Source of the DNA: Asterias rubens
Lineage: Eukaryota; Echinodermata; Asteroidea; Forcipulatida; Asteriidae
Direction of reading: 5' to 3'
Assembly: GCF_902459465.1 (NCBI RefSeq)
Contig: NC_047066.1
Location: 4,004,377-4,068,376 of the forward strand
DNA: 64,000 nt
Shown: positions 46,001-55,819 of the stretch, in pieces
How the letters are laid out: every line of letters begins with the position of its first letter
Position numbering within the stretch: position 1 is the stretch's first letter
Notes under the pieces: generated by a model
What the model saw: the letters and a program-made list of their open reading frames with translations, nothing else
What the model was told of the DNA's origin: nothing
The model's database searches: none
Made by a program: the position numbers and the translations under genes

Positions 46001-46816
46001 GAAGGAAAACTAAGTAAGCACGTCGCTGCAATGAACACCACACTCACAAACATGGAGAATTTTTTCCTGAAGGACACCCCGTATATCTCCGGACATCAGA
46101 TCAGCATTGCAGACCTGCTTGGAGTGTGTGAGGTAATTCGCATTTTTGTCTCAGTTTTGGTCTCAGTTTTTGGCTCGTAGCTAAGTCATAGTTAAAGCGG
46201 AGGCTGGGCGGCATGTATTTTGAATGTTTCAATCGATTATTGTAGCGGTCCAACGGAATGATTTATACGTACACGCTTGAACACTTATTCGATCCAATGA
46301 GAATGTTAATATCGTTCCGACTTTTGAGATGTTCCTTTATCATTGACATCATTTAATTTGCATGGCACGCATGCGCACTAAATGACGGCAAATCGCACCA
46401 TTTTGTATGGGGATGATGGTGGGGTGACGCAGATACATAAATGCGTCTTAGTGCACATCTCTTTGGCATTTGCCAACCAATAGTGTCTGTACGCATGCTG
46501 AATGTAATTAGCATATGTTTGGCTATTTTATGTAATTTAATGTTTTTATCCATCCTGTTATTGGCACTTGCGCTGTTGGATGTGGCTAAAATAAAATTTA
46601 AAATTTAACAATATTTCATGGGAAGGGTCTTTTTTGCATTGATCGTTCTGATTGCTCATATAGGTAGAGCAGGTAGTTGCTTCAGGAAGAGACGTCAGCG
46701 CTGGTCATCCAACCCTGAGAACCTGGACAGAGCGTGTTAAATCTGAGCTCCGACCTCACTTCGATGAAGTACACACCTTAATGCACAGTCTAAGGGACAG
46801 AAACAAGAAACACTAA
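40097..46816 (+). CDS. GSTT1: Glutathione S-transferase theta-1-like, gene A (5 exons, 223 aa)
   Basis: Exons: 40097-40208, 43488-43575, 44520-44670, 45965-46132, 46664-46816, with AG/GT borders and intron phases identical to gene B. The thioredoxin-fold N-domain reads MSLKVYYDLMSQPARAV, with the theta-class catalytic serine at position 11. It continues with cis-proline 55 (KVPVIQDGDF) and the glutathione-binding Glu66-Ser67. The alpha-helical C-domain contains DHWYPKD, GKVQEYMAWQH and ISIADLLGVCE. The product conjugates glutathione to electrophiles, or acts as a peroxidase, in the cytosol. I chose the ATG at 40097 because it matches the paralogue; the frame stays open a little further upstream. 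A second possible last exon lies at 47206-47373. Intron 1 holds the tandem hairpins, a T1 MITE and a repeat-ended element; intron 2 holds a minisatellite; intron 3 holds nested MITEs. Confidence 0.93.
40601..41826. repeat. Two tandem copies of a 613 bp unit, each a long hairpin
   Basis: The copies are 40601-41213 and 41214-41826. In each, a left arm (first copy about 40795-40950) pairs with a right arm (about 40970-41125) over roughly 150 bp. The arms include GGTTCATATTTTGAACC, GGGCTAAACCATTCTGT and AAAAGGGGTGTTACAAT and their complements, around a short GCGCGC-rich centre. The copies differ at few positions. It lies in intron 1 of GST gene A. Confidence 0.85.
41832..42214 (+). mobile_element. 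T1 MITE in GST gene A intron 1
   Basis: It runs from TTAAAGGCAGTGGACAC to GTCCAGTGTCTTTAA. The central palindrome is slightly altered (AAGACCTCAG/TCGAGGTCTTG). It directly follows the hairpin pair. Confidence 0.82.
42328..43177. mobile_element. 850 bp element with inverted ends made of short GACAACTCG repeats
   Basis: The left end runs CCATGG, then CAGACAACTCGTCCGTCGGA and about nine GACAACTCG units (42340-42490). The right end (about 43030-43165) carries the same units as GAGTTGTC on the opposite strand, ending CCATGG. The interior is AT-rich, then C-rich, without a gene. A small relative sits in intron 1 of GST gene B (50634-50722). Confidence 0.8.
43730..44462 (-). repeat. Minisatellite of about 24-30 bp units in GST gene A intron 2
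   Basis: GGTAAAGGGCAAGGCAG followed by a T-rich TTTTTCCTT spacer is repeated about 25 times with small changes. Some units form a higher-order pattern containing GGGATTTTGTGTTGG. It ends about 60 bp before the exon 3 acceptor. The minus strand stays open in three frames because the unit lacks stop triplets. Confidence 0.9.
44698..45072 (-). mobile_element. T2 MITE in GST gene A intron 3
   Basis: It starts AAAGGCACTTGACACATTTG with a T1-like left end and finishes GTGTACCTTCCCTTTAA with the T2 right end. The centre is ACTTCTAGCTAGAAGT. The two ends belong to different subfamilies. Confidence 0.75.
45073..45392 (-). mobile_element. T2 MITE interrupted by a LINE tail
   Basis: It opens TTAAAGGCACTGGACAAC... 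immediately after the previous element. It is broken near 45192 by an inverted LINE 3' piece (ACATTTATTTCC...AAAGCTTGTAAG) until about 45310, then resumes with TGCACAAATTTGTGTGCTTTC and GGCTTCAGGCCT. The right end is lost. Confidence 0.65.
45392..45470 (+). mobile_element. S1 SINE head fragment
   Basis: GGGTTCGAATCCCACCCGAG is followed by TAATATCCTGTGATTTTTTTTC, the S1 head/body junction. Confidence 0.55.
45804..45896. repeat. Palindrome, arms about 38 bp
   Basis: CTTTTTTCACGGCCGTTTAA pairs with TTAAACGGCCGTGAAAG, and CAGGGTCGA with TCGACCCTG, around a 16-base centre. It lies about 70 bp before exon 4 of GST gene A. Confidence 0.75.
46535..46612 (+). mobile_element. Probable LINE 3' tail fragment
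   Basis: TGCGCTGTTGGATGTGGC precedes a TAAAATAAAATTTAAAATTT tail. The class is uncertain. Confidence 0.35.
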
Positions 46817-47205
46817 AAAGATCAGCCAAGGCATCGACCGGCAGTTTCAGTCATAATTAAAAGTGTCTTGCATGCTGCCTTGACAGATATTGGGTCGAGT
46901 TCTCGATCCATTTATCGGCCGGTGTCCGGCAGGCACTTGTCTGACTTCCTGCCTAGGTGTGACAAACTGTGCGTAAACTTGTATTCTTGTGTCCGCCCAG
47001 CTCATCAACCGATTTATTGGCGATTGGTTTGCAATGTGAATCGCTGCATCAGGTTTTAAGTCAAAGTTGAGAGTAACTTGATGCCCGCTCAAAAATGTCC
47101 CAGCAACCACTGACGGAAACAAAAACTCTGAAAAAGATCGCCAAAGGAATCTAAACCAAATCGTGTAAACTTTGACATGGATGCTTTTCCTCCTTATCGA
47201 CTCAG

Positions 47206-47373
47206 GTGGTACAAGTTTCCGCTTCGGGTCGAGACGTCACCGCCGACCATCCCAAAATAGCGACGTGGATAAAGCGCGTCAGGGAAGAGCTCAGTCCACA
47301 CTTCGACGAGGTCTTCACGGTTATAAACAGAGTGCGAGACATGAGTTTGAAACAGCAGAAATCAAAACTATGA
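47206..47373 (+). CDS. Alternative or orphan terminal exon of a theta GST
   Basis: It follows an AG acceptor (ACTCAG at 47200-47205). It reads VVQVSASGRDVTADHPK, IATWIKRVREELSPHFDEVF and ...LKQQKSKL, then a stop. It has the same length (55 codons) and phase 0 as the last exon of gene B and is much closer to that exon than to the proximal gene A exon (46664-46816). It could be spliced to gene A exon 4, giving a 228-residue isoform with a different C-terminal substrate-site helix. Otherwise it is the last surviving exon of a lost third gene copy. Confidence 0.75.
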   Translation: MVQVSASGRDVTADHPKIATWIKRVREELSPHFDEVFTVINRVRDMSLKQQKSKL

Positions 47374-47826
47374 AAACAGAAACTGAAAGGACATTGATGG
47401 ATACATGGCCGTGGAGTCCAAAAGCAGTCTGCTGAAAGCCCCACAATCTTTGAGGGGATATGATGATTGAAAAACATGATTTGAAAATTGTTCATGATCA
47501 GAAATTTCCACAAGATACATTGCAAGAGTGTGATATATCTTCAGTGAGGAACAGAATATTTCAAGAAATTCCTATTCAGAAGTAATTATTCTCCTAAAAA
47601 TTGTCCTGTGCTACATGGCACTGCAATCTGCTGTGGAGGTGTGTTCCAATACAGCAATACATTCGTTCTTCAAAATGCCACGAATCTTTGTGGAATTCTG
47701 TGGAATTTTGTTTTCTAACAAAGTGAACTTAGTGTAGGGGGGTAAATATTAAATCAGATCAGGTCCAATCCTAAGAAACCTTTCTTTTCAACAAAGTTTT
47801 TTTCAATACTAACAATTCGACCTCTT

Positions 47827-48212
47827 TTAAAGACACTGGACACTATTGGTAATTGTCAAAGACAAGTCTTCTCACTTGGTGTATCTCAACATATGCATAA
47901 AATAACAATCCTGAGAAAGTTTGAGCTCAATTGGTCATCGAAGTTGCGAGATAATTATGAAAGAAAAAAACACCCTTGTCATACGAAGCTGCGTGCTTTC
48001 AGATGCTTGATTTCGAGACCTCAAATCCTAAACTTGAGGTCTCTCAATCAAATTCGTGGAAAATTACTTCTTTCTCGAAAACTACATCACTTCAGAGGGA
48101 GCTGTTCTCACAATGTTTTATACCATCAACCTCTCCCCATTACTCGTAATCAAGAATGGTTTTATGATGATAATTATTTTGAGTAATTACCAATAGTGTC
48201 CACTGCCTTTAA
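47827..48212 (-). mobile_element. T1 MITE downstream of GST gene A
   Basis: It runs from TTAAAGACACTGGACAC to GTGTCCACTGCCTTTAA. The central GAGACCTCAA/TTGAGGTCTC palindrome is near 48015-48044. Confidence 0.85.
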
Positions 48213-48355
48213 TAAAAGTTCAGATGATAATAACTAATGTTTATAACATTGCTTTGTCTACAGGCATCTCAAAGCACTTATAATGATTTGTGATCAAAAT
48301 GAGAATGTCTAGTTATCTACTGGCGTAGCACCCTTACAGTAACATACATCGTACA

Positions 48356-48586
48356 GGGCTCAATTTCATAAAATAAAATTTGCTTAGCATGAGATTTCTT
48401 CCTTGATAAAAACAGGATTGCCAACCAAATGTCCACGTGATTTTCAGGACAGGCAAACAACAGCTGAATACCAGTAAAGAGCAACATGCAACAAATGGAA
48501 ATTTGGTTGGTAATCCTGTTTTTATCAAGGAAGAAATTTCATGCTAAGCAAATTTTTATGCTTAGCAGCTCTATGAAATTGGGCCC
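48356..48586. mobile_element. GC-MITE with long inner arms
   Basis: GGGCTCAATTTCATAAA and TGAAATTGGGCCC form the ends. Inner arms pair over about 60 bp: AATTTGCTTAGCATGA and TCATGCTAAGCAAATT, GATTTCTTCCTTGATAAAAA and its complement. It is the most symmetrical copy. Confidence 0.82.
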
Positions 48587-48979
48587 AGGTCATACACAAC
48601 TGTCGTCCAACGATATGTCTTCTTGGACCTTATAGGTCTTGGACCTCAGTGAGGGCGCTATCCAAGCAGGATGAATATGCAAGAGGTGTATCAAGTCGTT
48701 TAAAAATGTTGGTCGGAGTTCAGCAAATATTGTTATTTTATGTTAAAAAGATAAAATATATATTTTGGTTAAATGCGGTAAATTAATTTTAAGAACTTAT
48801 AATTACGAAGTGATGAAGTTAATAAAAAATTTGAAGATATCAACAACATTTGAAGTTGCCCTTGTCAGGAAAAGTTTATCAGTGTACTAACTATTAGTTC
48901 ACCAAGACAGGTTAAACTATCTTACAACAACAAAATGTTATTACTGAAAAGCATGTGAATGATGCACAACATGGTAACC
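48587..48979. other. Unassigned AT-rich intergenic DNA
   Basis: No gene or repeat was recognised. Confidence 0.4.
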
Positions 48980-49325
48980 GTGTCGTGGCCGAGCGGATAA
49001 GAGCACCGAACTCAAACTCTGGTGTTTCTTTTCAGCAGAGTGTGGGTTCGAATCCCGGTTGTGACACCTGTGTCCCAAGCAAGGCGCTTTACTGTAATTG
49101 CTTCTCTCCACCCAGGGGTAAATGGGTACCTGTGAGGGCAGAGATGGTTCTTGTGGTTGGTTTAGCTTAGTGTGCTAAATATTTGGCAGCACAGGCTGTA
49201 TACTCCCCAGGGAGCTGAGATGGTTTAAGGAATGAAATGGCCCAGTGATCAGGGTATCATGTTGGAAGCGCTTTGAGACATGGTGTATAAAGCGCTATAT
49301 AAAAGTTATAAAAATTATTATTATT
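48980..49325 (+). mobile_element. S2 SINE, best copy
   Basis: The tRNA-Leu/Ser-like head has GTCGTGGCCGAGCGGATAAG (A box), a long variable arm and GGTTCGAATCC (B box). The body holds GGTAAATGGGTACCTGTGAGGG and CTCCCCAGGGAGCTGAGATG. The 3' part AAGCGCTATATAAAAG is followed by a (TTA)n tail. The acceptor stem pairs poorly, so it is a SINE rather than a working tRNA gene. Confidence 0.85.
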
Positions 49326-49837
49326 ATTAACTGTGAAGAGAATGTGACAGCCTAGTATTGCTCATAGTTAACAACACCCCATACAGATATTCTTCCAAAC
49401 TAAGCAGCATAGGTCAGAGGTTCAAGCCCTGTTCTTAAGTCTATTTTTGTCTCTGACCATCCATAACAGTAGACAAAATACACCAGTTGAGATTTTTTGT
49501 GTGGATGAGTAGGTATGTACATTCAAAGCGGGACCTATCCACGGTTCGGGAAAGGTCCACATACAGTTGGAAAATTTGTACAAACCAATGGGAGCTGTTG
49601 CAAAAAAGAGGGACAATAGGAGGTCCACGGTTGCAGGCGTAGACAAGTTATGTGTGAGTTGACTCTTACGGCAGCAGCCTCTTTGCCCATATAAAGGATA
49701 GATAAAGAAGGGTGTGCCAAACTATGTAAATAGTAACCAAGAGTTAATACTAAATATTCAAGAATACTCGGGAAAAATATTTAAGCCTCTCGTGCCTCTT
49801 GAAACCAATCAGATATCATTTTCAGACAACTGAACTT

Positions 49838-50173
49838 TCACAAAATATTATTATTATTTAACTGAACTTCAGATTTCTTTTTCAATTTTGGTAGGTTAGC
49901 CATTTGGAGTGTTCGCTTATTACCCAAGAAAAACATCAAATGTTTGTTTTTCCCCAAACTGACTCCTGCCAGTTTCCATGAGGCATTTTCCACATCATAC
50001 AGCCAAATGGTACCAACTTTGAAACCTAATGATTTATAAAATCTCCTCAAACGTTGTAGCACAGAACCCCCAGATTCGGATAGGTTGTCTATATCAACCC
50101 CAGTGCGAACTTTTTGAACGTTGGAACAACCTGAATCATAATTTATTGATTCAGCAGGTTGTTTTGCTGCCAA
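49838..50173 (-). pseudogene. Unrecognised open frame with a broken relative at 56070-56250
   Basis: On the minus strand 111 codons are open, including KVRTGVDIDNLS, RRFYKSLGFKVGTIWLYDVE, NASWKLAGVSLGKN and ANLPKLKKKSEVQ. No ATG starts the frame (TTG after a stop). An AG at TTCAG could make it a terminal exon. A diverged fragment downstream of GST gene B (about 56150-56250) preserves the DLPKLEKKSEV-like end, with shared flanks (49735-49860 versus 56070-56170). The family is unknown to me. It may be a retrocopy or a remnant of a gene co-duplicated with the GSTs. Confidence 0.4.
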
Positions 50174-50326
50174 AGTTCACTCAATTCCCGGTCATGTATC
50201 ACGAAAGCCATTTTCTATAGCCACTAGATTGCACACAAAGTGGCGCGTATGAAGTAGCGCACAACTTTCATAAGTTGGCTGCTTACCTTTCTTGAACTCC
50301 ATTCTACCTCCATGATATAATTAATC

Positions 50327-53300
50327 ATGAGTCTGGAAGTCTACTACGACCTCTTTTCGCAGCCTTCAAGAGCTGTGGTGCTCTTCTGCAAAGTCAATGG
50401 GATTCCGTTCATCCCCAAACCGGTGACTCTTAAAAAATGTGAGTACTTTTATTTTAATACTTTTTTTCCACCATGATCCCTGTCGGGATATCTGTTCACC
50501 CCCCTATGTGGGTGAACCGATACCCGTTTCGATTGGTTGTCAAAGTTGGGTCGTGTGTCAGGTGGTCACCTTGACCACTTCGTCCATTTACAACGTATGA
50601 AGTGACATTTGACACTTCGTACCCTGGACGGATGTCTGATGAGCCGTCAAGTTGTCCGGCAGACGAGTTGTCTGCCGGACAACTTGACGGCTCAGACAAC
50701 TCGACCTGCGGATAACTCGACAGCTTTTTGCAAGTCGTCATCTCCGCCGGCCATACAGGTGTGGCGGTTTCAGTCTTCCGCCGTGTTCAGTTTTCCGGGT
50801 GACGTAGCCAGACAAAAATACCGCCGCGAATACCCTGGCAAGTACTGTAAAAAAAATAACTAAACAAATAAAATAAACCAAAAAAACGGTAATAAATAAA
50901 TTTAATAAACTAAACCAGAATAATAAAAAATTCTTCTGATTCTCTGACGCTCGTTCGGTATAAATACAGGATAATTTGCTTGGTCTTCACACCAAATTCT
51001 CTCATACGATCCACGCGTTCGCCGCTCGTTGTACTCGTGGACGCCGCCATGATGACAGCTACCGGAGAGTAACACGGATGACTCAATACGGCACTAAAAA
51101 TTGACTACTTTCGCTTGCTGTGCGCAGGCATCGCATGAGGTAATGTTACCGTATTTGGTCATTCGGAAAACTGAACACGGCGGAAAGTTGAAACCGCCAC
51201 ACCTGCCTCGCTCGGCGGATGGTTAGCAGTCACACGGAGGCGACGAAGAAGGGCTGCGGCCGCGGATGGAGTGCAACCACTCGACGACAATGTTTACACG
51301 AATTTCTTGTATTAATCCTATATTTCTGTAATGTTTGCATGGACTTTTGGAAAGATTCCGATGGCCTTCCTCACTGGCTGCCCTGCTGCATTCATGCCAT
51401 GTTATTGTTAGGCGTGGACCGTGCGGCGGCTGCGGTGCGCCGCACCAGGGCCGCACCAGGGCCGCAGTCACGGTCGCTAGCTGGCTGCCGAATGAATAAG
51501 GTAGGCAGTGTTAAATTAAAAATCAGATGAGTCTTAAAATGTTTAGTGTTAGAATTCCTGTGAATACTATGGTCCTTTCTACCATGATATTTTTTGAAAA
51601 CTTTCCGTATCCTGCCACCACGTGGGGTTCGGTATCTAATACCATTTTATATCATTTTAATAATGAAGGAAAAAGTGGTGCATGCAAGAGTACGCTCTTG
51701 GTTTGAGCCTTGACTCTGAGTCCTCTGATTGATAGATAGGTGGAGAGGGCACTGCTTTTTGAAGTTGCCGCAAAGGGCACCAACCACCCCCCCCCCCCCC
51801 CCCCCCAATGCAAACAATTAAGACGCACCACGGCAATTACTGTCGTGTACGTGGGTTATTTCTAAATAAATTGTTTGCATTTTAGTAATCTTATTTTGTG
51901 CTCCATTGAAATACTTGCTTTTGTTAATTCATTGTTACTATTGTAATTTTGTCAATTTGTTGGAATTTTAAATCCAATTTGTCATCAATTTGTGTGATAC
52001 TTGATATGCTTCTATTTTTTTCCTTGTTGAGCTGTTTTATATTTATGAAAGAAAATGTTGTTCTCCAAGGTTGGTTTCAAGTGTGATATTTTATTTTGGC
52101 ATGTGCAGGCCTTAAGTTTCATCTTTGAAAGAGCTTGGCAATTTTCATTTTGCAAATCCCTTGTAAAATCTTAAAGTCTATGTGAATATTTAAAAGGGGC
52201 ACCGATGCCAAGAGACCAGGGGCAACAGAGGCCCTGACCTCCAAGGCCTCTGTGTTATTACACTGAGTTCCTACACTTTTTGTTTTTAATAAGTCAGGGA
52301 GATTACGTCAACTCAAATCCAACACTAATCAGCATCGTCTCTCCTTCTTACCCAGTGCAATTTCCTTTTTTAACAACAATTTTATTAGATAACTTGCTTC
52401 GTACTTCCCAATCCATGTCTCCTACGGCCTCTCCCTCGTTCCCATGTATTGTCTTCCCACCCCTGCCACACCCTTCCTTCTCTCCTTTTCCCACCCCCTT
52501 TCCTTTCCAAGTCATCCTTAGTTTAGTTTCTGTTTTTTATGTATATTTTAATTCTGATGTATTTTAAACTATTTATTTGTGCAATGTGTTATTTTTTATT
52601 ATATTGTTGCTGTTTTAATGTCTACGGTTCTTGTGTTTTGTGCTATTTTTAATGACTGTATTTTAATGTGCAAATTCGGGGAAGTGATTTTCATGCTGGG
52701 CGTGAAAAATAAAATTTTTTAATCTAATCTAATTCAGGCCTGCATGTGTGGAGCAATCATCTTGAAATGAGGCCAGAAGGGTAAATTAGTCTGATCCTGT
52801 TTGGTGGTTGGCTATGAGAACTTAATACTCGTTTACTAATTGAACATATTATTGTAACATGACAGAATCTTAATCCTTTTTTCTCTGTTTCTTTAAGATG
52901 AACCTTTAAGTGGTGAATATGGACTCATTAATCCATTCAGGAGAGTTCCAGCTATCCAAGATGGTGACTACATCCTTACAGAGAGGTGAGTACGTGAGGG
53001 GATGTCCAAAGAGTAATTTGTGCATTTTTACCACCTCACATGGAGGGGGGGGGGGTGGGGGCAAAGGTTCTGAGCGGGGGATCCAGCTCCCTCCTGCATG
53101 CCCACCAAGTAGATTTGGAGCGACTCTAGGTCGACCAAAATAAATTTTTGTTTGAAGGGCAGACCTAACATTTACAATGGCTCAACTCACGACAAGATTG
53201 ATGTCTCTAAAAATCCAAGGCGCTCCAGAGTCATCCGAACGACTGCAATAGTAAATCTTTCAAATTCTTGCTCCTCTCGTCGCTCCTACCTTTTTCAGAC

Positions 53301-55813
53301 TTCAAACTTTTCAGAAATCAGAATTTGGTTTGGCGGGACTCTGGAGCGCCTGTCTTAAAACGGTGTTACTGTGCCCCCTCTACTGGAGTGTTCGTTAACT
53401 CATTCCAAAAGACTGCAATAGTCAATCTTTTCGACTTCTAGCATGTTCAGTCGCTTCTCACTGTTTCAGACATCAAACTTTTCAGGATTTAGATTTGGTT
53501 TGGTGGGACTCTGGAGCGTCTGTCTGTAACGGGTGTTACTCTGCCCCCTCTACGGGAGACTGTGTTCGTTAACTCCTATACACACAGACTGCCACAAAGT
53601 ACCGGAACAAACTTGCTAAGCGCCAGTATTACTCTACAGAAACAGGCTATTAGCCAAAATTACATTAAGTTTACTTTGTTGTGACTGTGACTGGTGCCCC
53701 ACTCACTTTTTGCTTAGCAAAGAAAGTTGTCAATCTGTATTTTTTGCTTATAATAACAGCTTCATAAAAGTAGGTCCAGTAGTGAAGATTTTCAATCTCT
53801 GAAAATGATTCTGACACCTTCCCCTCATTCCTTGTTCCTCCAACAGTGTAGCGATCCTTCAGTACCTCGCTGAACGGTACCACTGCCCTGATCATTGGTA
53901 CCCAAAGGACATCAAGGCACGGGGTAAGGTGCAGGAGTACATGGCATGGCAGCACCTGAATACTCGAATGCATTGTGTAGCTGTCTTTGTGCACGAGGTA
54001 TGTACCCATTTGCAGAGTTCAATTTATGCTTCTTTAAGTTGTAAATAATTGCTTCTTACGGGCCTCTGGAATAACATCTTTGAAATGGCAAGGCCATTTT
54101 AATTTTGGAAAAAGCATTTACATTGGAAGATCTTAAAGTCTATGGGAATCTTTTAGAGGGGCACCAAGGCCATGACCAAGGCAATTGAGGCCATGAAGTT
54201 CCAGGCTTGTTCTTTTCGTTTCAGTATTAAGATTAGTATGAATTAATTTTGATGCATGTGAACCCTCTCAATCGTTGGAAAATGAATTCTGTAACCAAAT
54301 CAACTTACTATTTGATGGGAGACTTTTGAATGCTAGGTGGCAGGAGACTTACATGTGCCCGGTTAAAGACAGTGGACACTATTGGTAATTACTCAGAATA
54401 ATTATTAGCATAAAACCTTTCTCGGTGACAAGTATGGGGAGAGGTTGGTGGTATAAAACATTGTGAGAAACAGCTCCCTCTGAAGTGCCATAGTTTTGGA
54501 GAAAGAAGTAATTTGCCACGAATTTGATTTTGAGACCTCAAGTTTAGAACTTGAGGTCTCGAAATCAACCATCTAAACGCACACAACTTCGTGTGACAAG
54601 GGTGTTTTCTTCTTTCATTATTATCTCGCAACTTTGATGACCGATTGAGCTCAAATTTTCACAGGTTTGTTATTTTATGCATATGTTGAGATACATCAAC
54701 TGTGAAGGCTAGTCTTTGACAATTACCAATAGTGTCCACTGCCTTTAAATGCCATTATTTATGTTGTTCTGAGCAAGATCAATGGACGTAACCTGCTTAG
54801 TCTGCTGCAACCTAGAGTCCCCAAAAGTCTTCCAATGTGACATTATTTTCTCGTCCATCATCAGGGTTAAATTTCTTGGAGCTGCTGAGTTTCTTCAAAG
54901 TTTTCCGTTCAAAGACTTTAAAAGATTTTATAATTTTCTTCGACCGCAATTTCTAAGAATAAACTTTGATCTCTCAGCTCTGTTTATAAACTTCTGTTCA
55001 GGTCATTCTCCCCAGATCTACTGGAATTGCCCCAGACAAAGGGAAACTTCATGAGTATGTTGAGTCGATGAACACCACACTGACCAACATAGAGGATGTC
55101 TTCCTTCAGGACACCCCATATCTCAGAGGGGATCATATCAGCATTGCAGACCTCCTTGCAGTTAGCGAGGTCAGTAGATTTTTTATTTTCTCCAAACTGA
55201 GTTTTGGGAATTTTTTAGGAATTTTTTAGGAATTGTATCCCAACAGATGCATAAAATAACAATCTGCAAAATTTTTAGCTCAATTGGTCATATGAGTTGC
55301 AAGAAAATAATGAAAAAAAAAAACCAACTTGTTGCACAAATTTATGTGCTTTCAGATGCCTTGTAAAAGGCTTCAGGCCTAAAGTCTTTTTATATTTGAG
55401 TGAGAATTTACCTCTTTCTCAAAAACTATGTTACTTCAGAGGGAGCCGTTTCTCACAATGTTTTGTTCTATCAACAGCTCTCCATTGCTCGATACATAGT
55501 GAGCTTTTATGCTAACAATTATTTTGAGTGATAACTAATAGTCTCCAGTGTCTTCAAGAGTGATTACCGAACGTATGACGATCCCTTTTAAGGTACTTTG
55601 ATACAAGCGCCTAATAAATGCTTAATGTTATTATCACTGCCTCAGGTGGTACAGGTTTCTGCTTCGGGTCGAGACGTCACCGCCGGCCATCCCAAACTAG
55701 CGGCGTGGATAAAGCGCGTCAGGGAAGATCTCAATCCACACTATGACGAAGTCTTCTCCCCTCTCAACAGAATGCGGGAGATGAGCCTTAAACAACAGAA
55801 ACCCAAGCTTTAG
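50327..55813 (+). CDS. GSTT1: Glutathione S-transferase theta-1-like, gene B (5 exons, 228 aa)
   Basis: Exons: 50327-50438, 52898-52985, 53847-53997, 55002-55169, 55646-55813. The first four have exactly the lengths of gene A exons 1-4 (112, 88, 151, 168), and the phases match. The N-domain MSLEVYYDLFSQPSRAV has Ser11. It continues with the RRVPAIQDGDY cis-proline loop and TES (Glu66-Ser67). The C-domain has AERYHCPDHWYPKD, GKVQEYMAWQH and HISIADLLAVSE. The last exon reads VVQVSASGRDVTAGHPK and ends LKQQKPKL. It is a cytosolic theta-class detoxification enzyme by family; the individual substrate cannot be told. A tandem copy of gene A, it lies about 3 kb beyond that gene's distal terminal exon. 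No promoter elements were obvious upstream. Confidence 0.93.
50634..50722. repeat. Small palindrome of GACAACTCG units
   Basis: CCGGCAGACGAGTTGTCTGCCGG-type symmetry (arms CCGGCAGAC and GTCTGCCGG) is flanked by GCCGTCAAGTTG/CAACTTGACGGC. It is related to the ends of 42328-43177 and lies in GST gene B intron 1. Confidence 0.7.
50758..51203. mobile_element. TIR element with GGTGTGGCGGTTTC ends, copy 2
   Basis: The ends GGTGTGGCGGTTTCAG and GTTGAAACCGCCACACC pair. The interior matches copy 1 (24297-24788) in inverted orientation, including CTCATACGATCCACGCGTTC and GTGGACGCCGCCATGA. It has an extra AATAAA-rich stretch near 50870-50940. Confidence 0.85.
51204..52104. other. Intron sequence with a GC-rich island
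   Basis: 51225-51480 is GC-rich (GCGGCGGCTGCGGTGCGCCGC). A worn TTTCCGTATC...AAAGTGGTG palindromic element lies at 51598-51690 and a C-run at 51787-51806. No coding exon was recognised. Confidence 0.45.
52105..52265 (+). repeat. Dispersed repeat R170 in GST gene B intron 1
   Basis: CATCTTTGAAAGAGCTTGGC, AATCTTAAAGTCTATGTG and GGGGCACCGATGCC match 8160-8345 and 54050-54215. Confidence 0.6.
52270..52737 (+). mobile_element. LINE 3' end (CR1/L2-like style)
   Basis: C/T-rich then T-rich untranslated-type sequence ends AATAAAATTTTTTAATCTAATCTAAT, a short tandem 3' tail. It is 5' truncated with no reverse transcriptase left. The family assignment is a guess from layout. Confidence 0.5.
53215..53575. 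repeat. Two-copy diverged tandem repeat, period 170 bp
   Basis: GACTGCAATAGT recurs at 53241 and 53411. GGGACTCTGGAGCG and TGCCCCCTCTAC also recur at the same spacing. It lies in GST gene B intron 2. Confidence 0.75.
53605..53778. mobile_element. GC-MITE with eroded ends
   Basis: CTTGCTAAGCGCCAG...AGAAACAGGCTATTAGCC and TTTTGCTTAGCAAAG...CAGCTTCATAAA are the family landmarks. The GGGCCC ends are lost. Confidence 0.65.
54050..54215 (+). repeat. Dispersed repeat R170 in GST gene B intron 3
   Basis: ATCTTAAAGTCTATGGGAAT and TTTTAGAGGGGCACCAAGGC match the copies at 8160 and 52105. Confidence 0.65.
54363..54748 (+). mobile_element. T1 MITE in GST gene B intron 3
   Basis: It runs from TTAAAGACAGTGGACAC to GTGTCCACTGCCTTTAA with the central palindrome GAGACCTCAAG/CTTGAGGTCTC near 54532-54561. 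Confidence 0.85.
55235..55558 (-). mobile_element. T2 MITE lacking its left end, in GST gene B intron 4
   Basis: The internal landmarks are CAATTGGTCAT, TTGTTGCACAAATTTATGTG, GGCTTCAGGCCT and TCAGAGGGAGCCGTTTCTCAC. The right end is CTCCAGTGTCTTCAA. Confidence 0.65.
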
Positions 55814-55819
55814 GGAAAA

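Noticed and set aside
48980..49066. Functional tRNA-Leu gene
   Set aside because: The A and B boxes are good, but acceptor pairing is poor and the same head precedes SINE bodies at several other loci.
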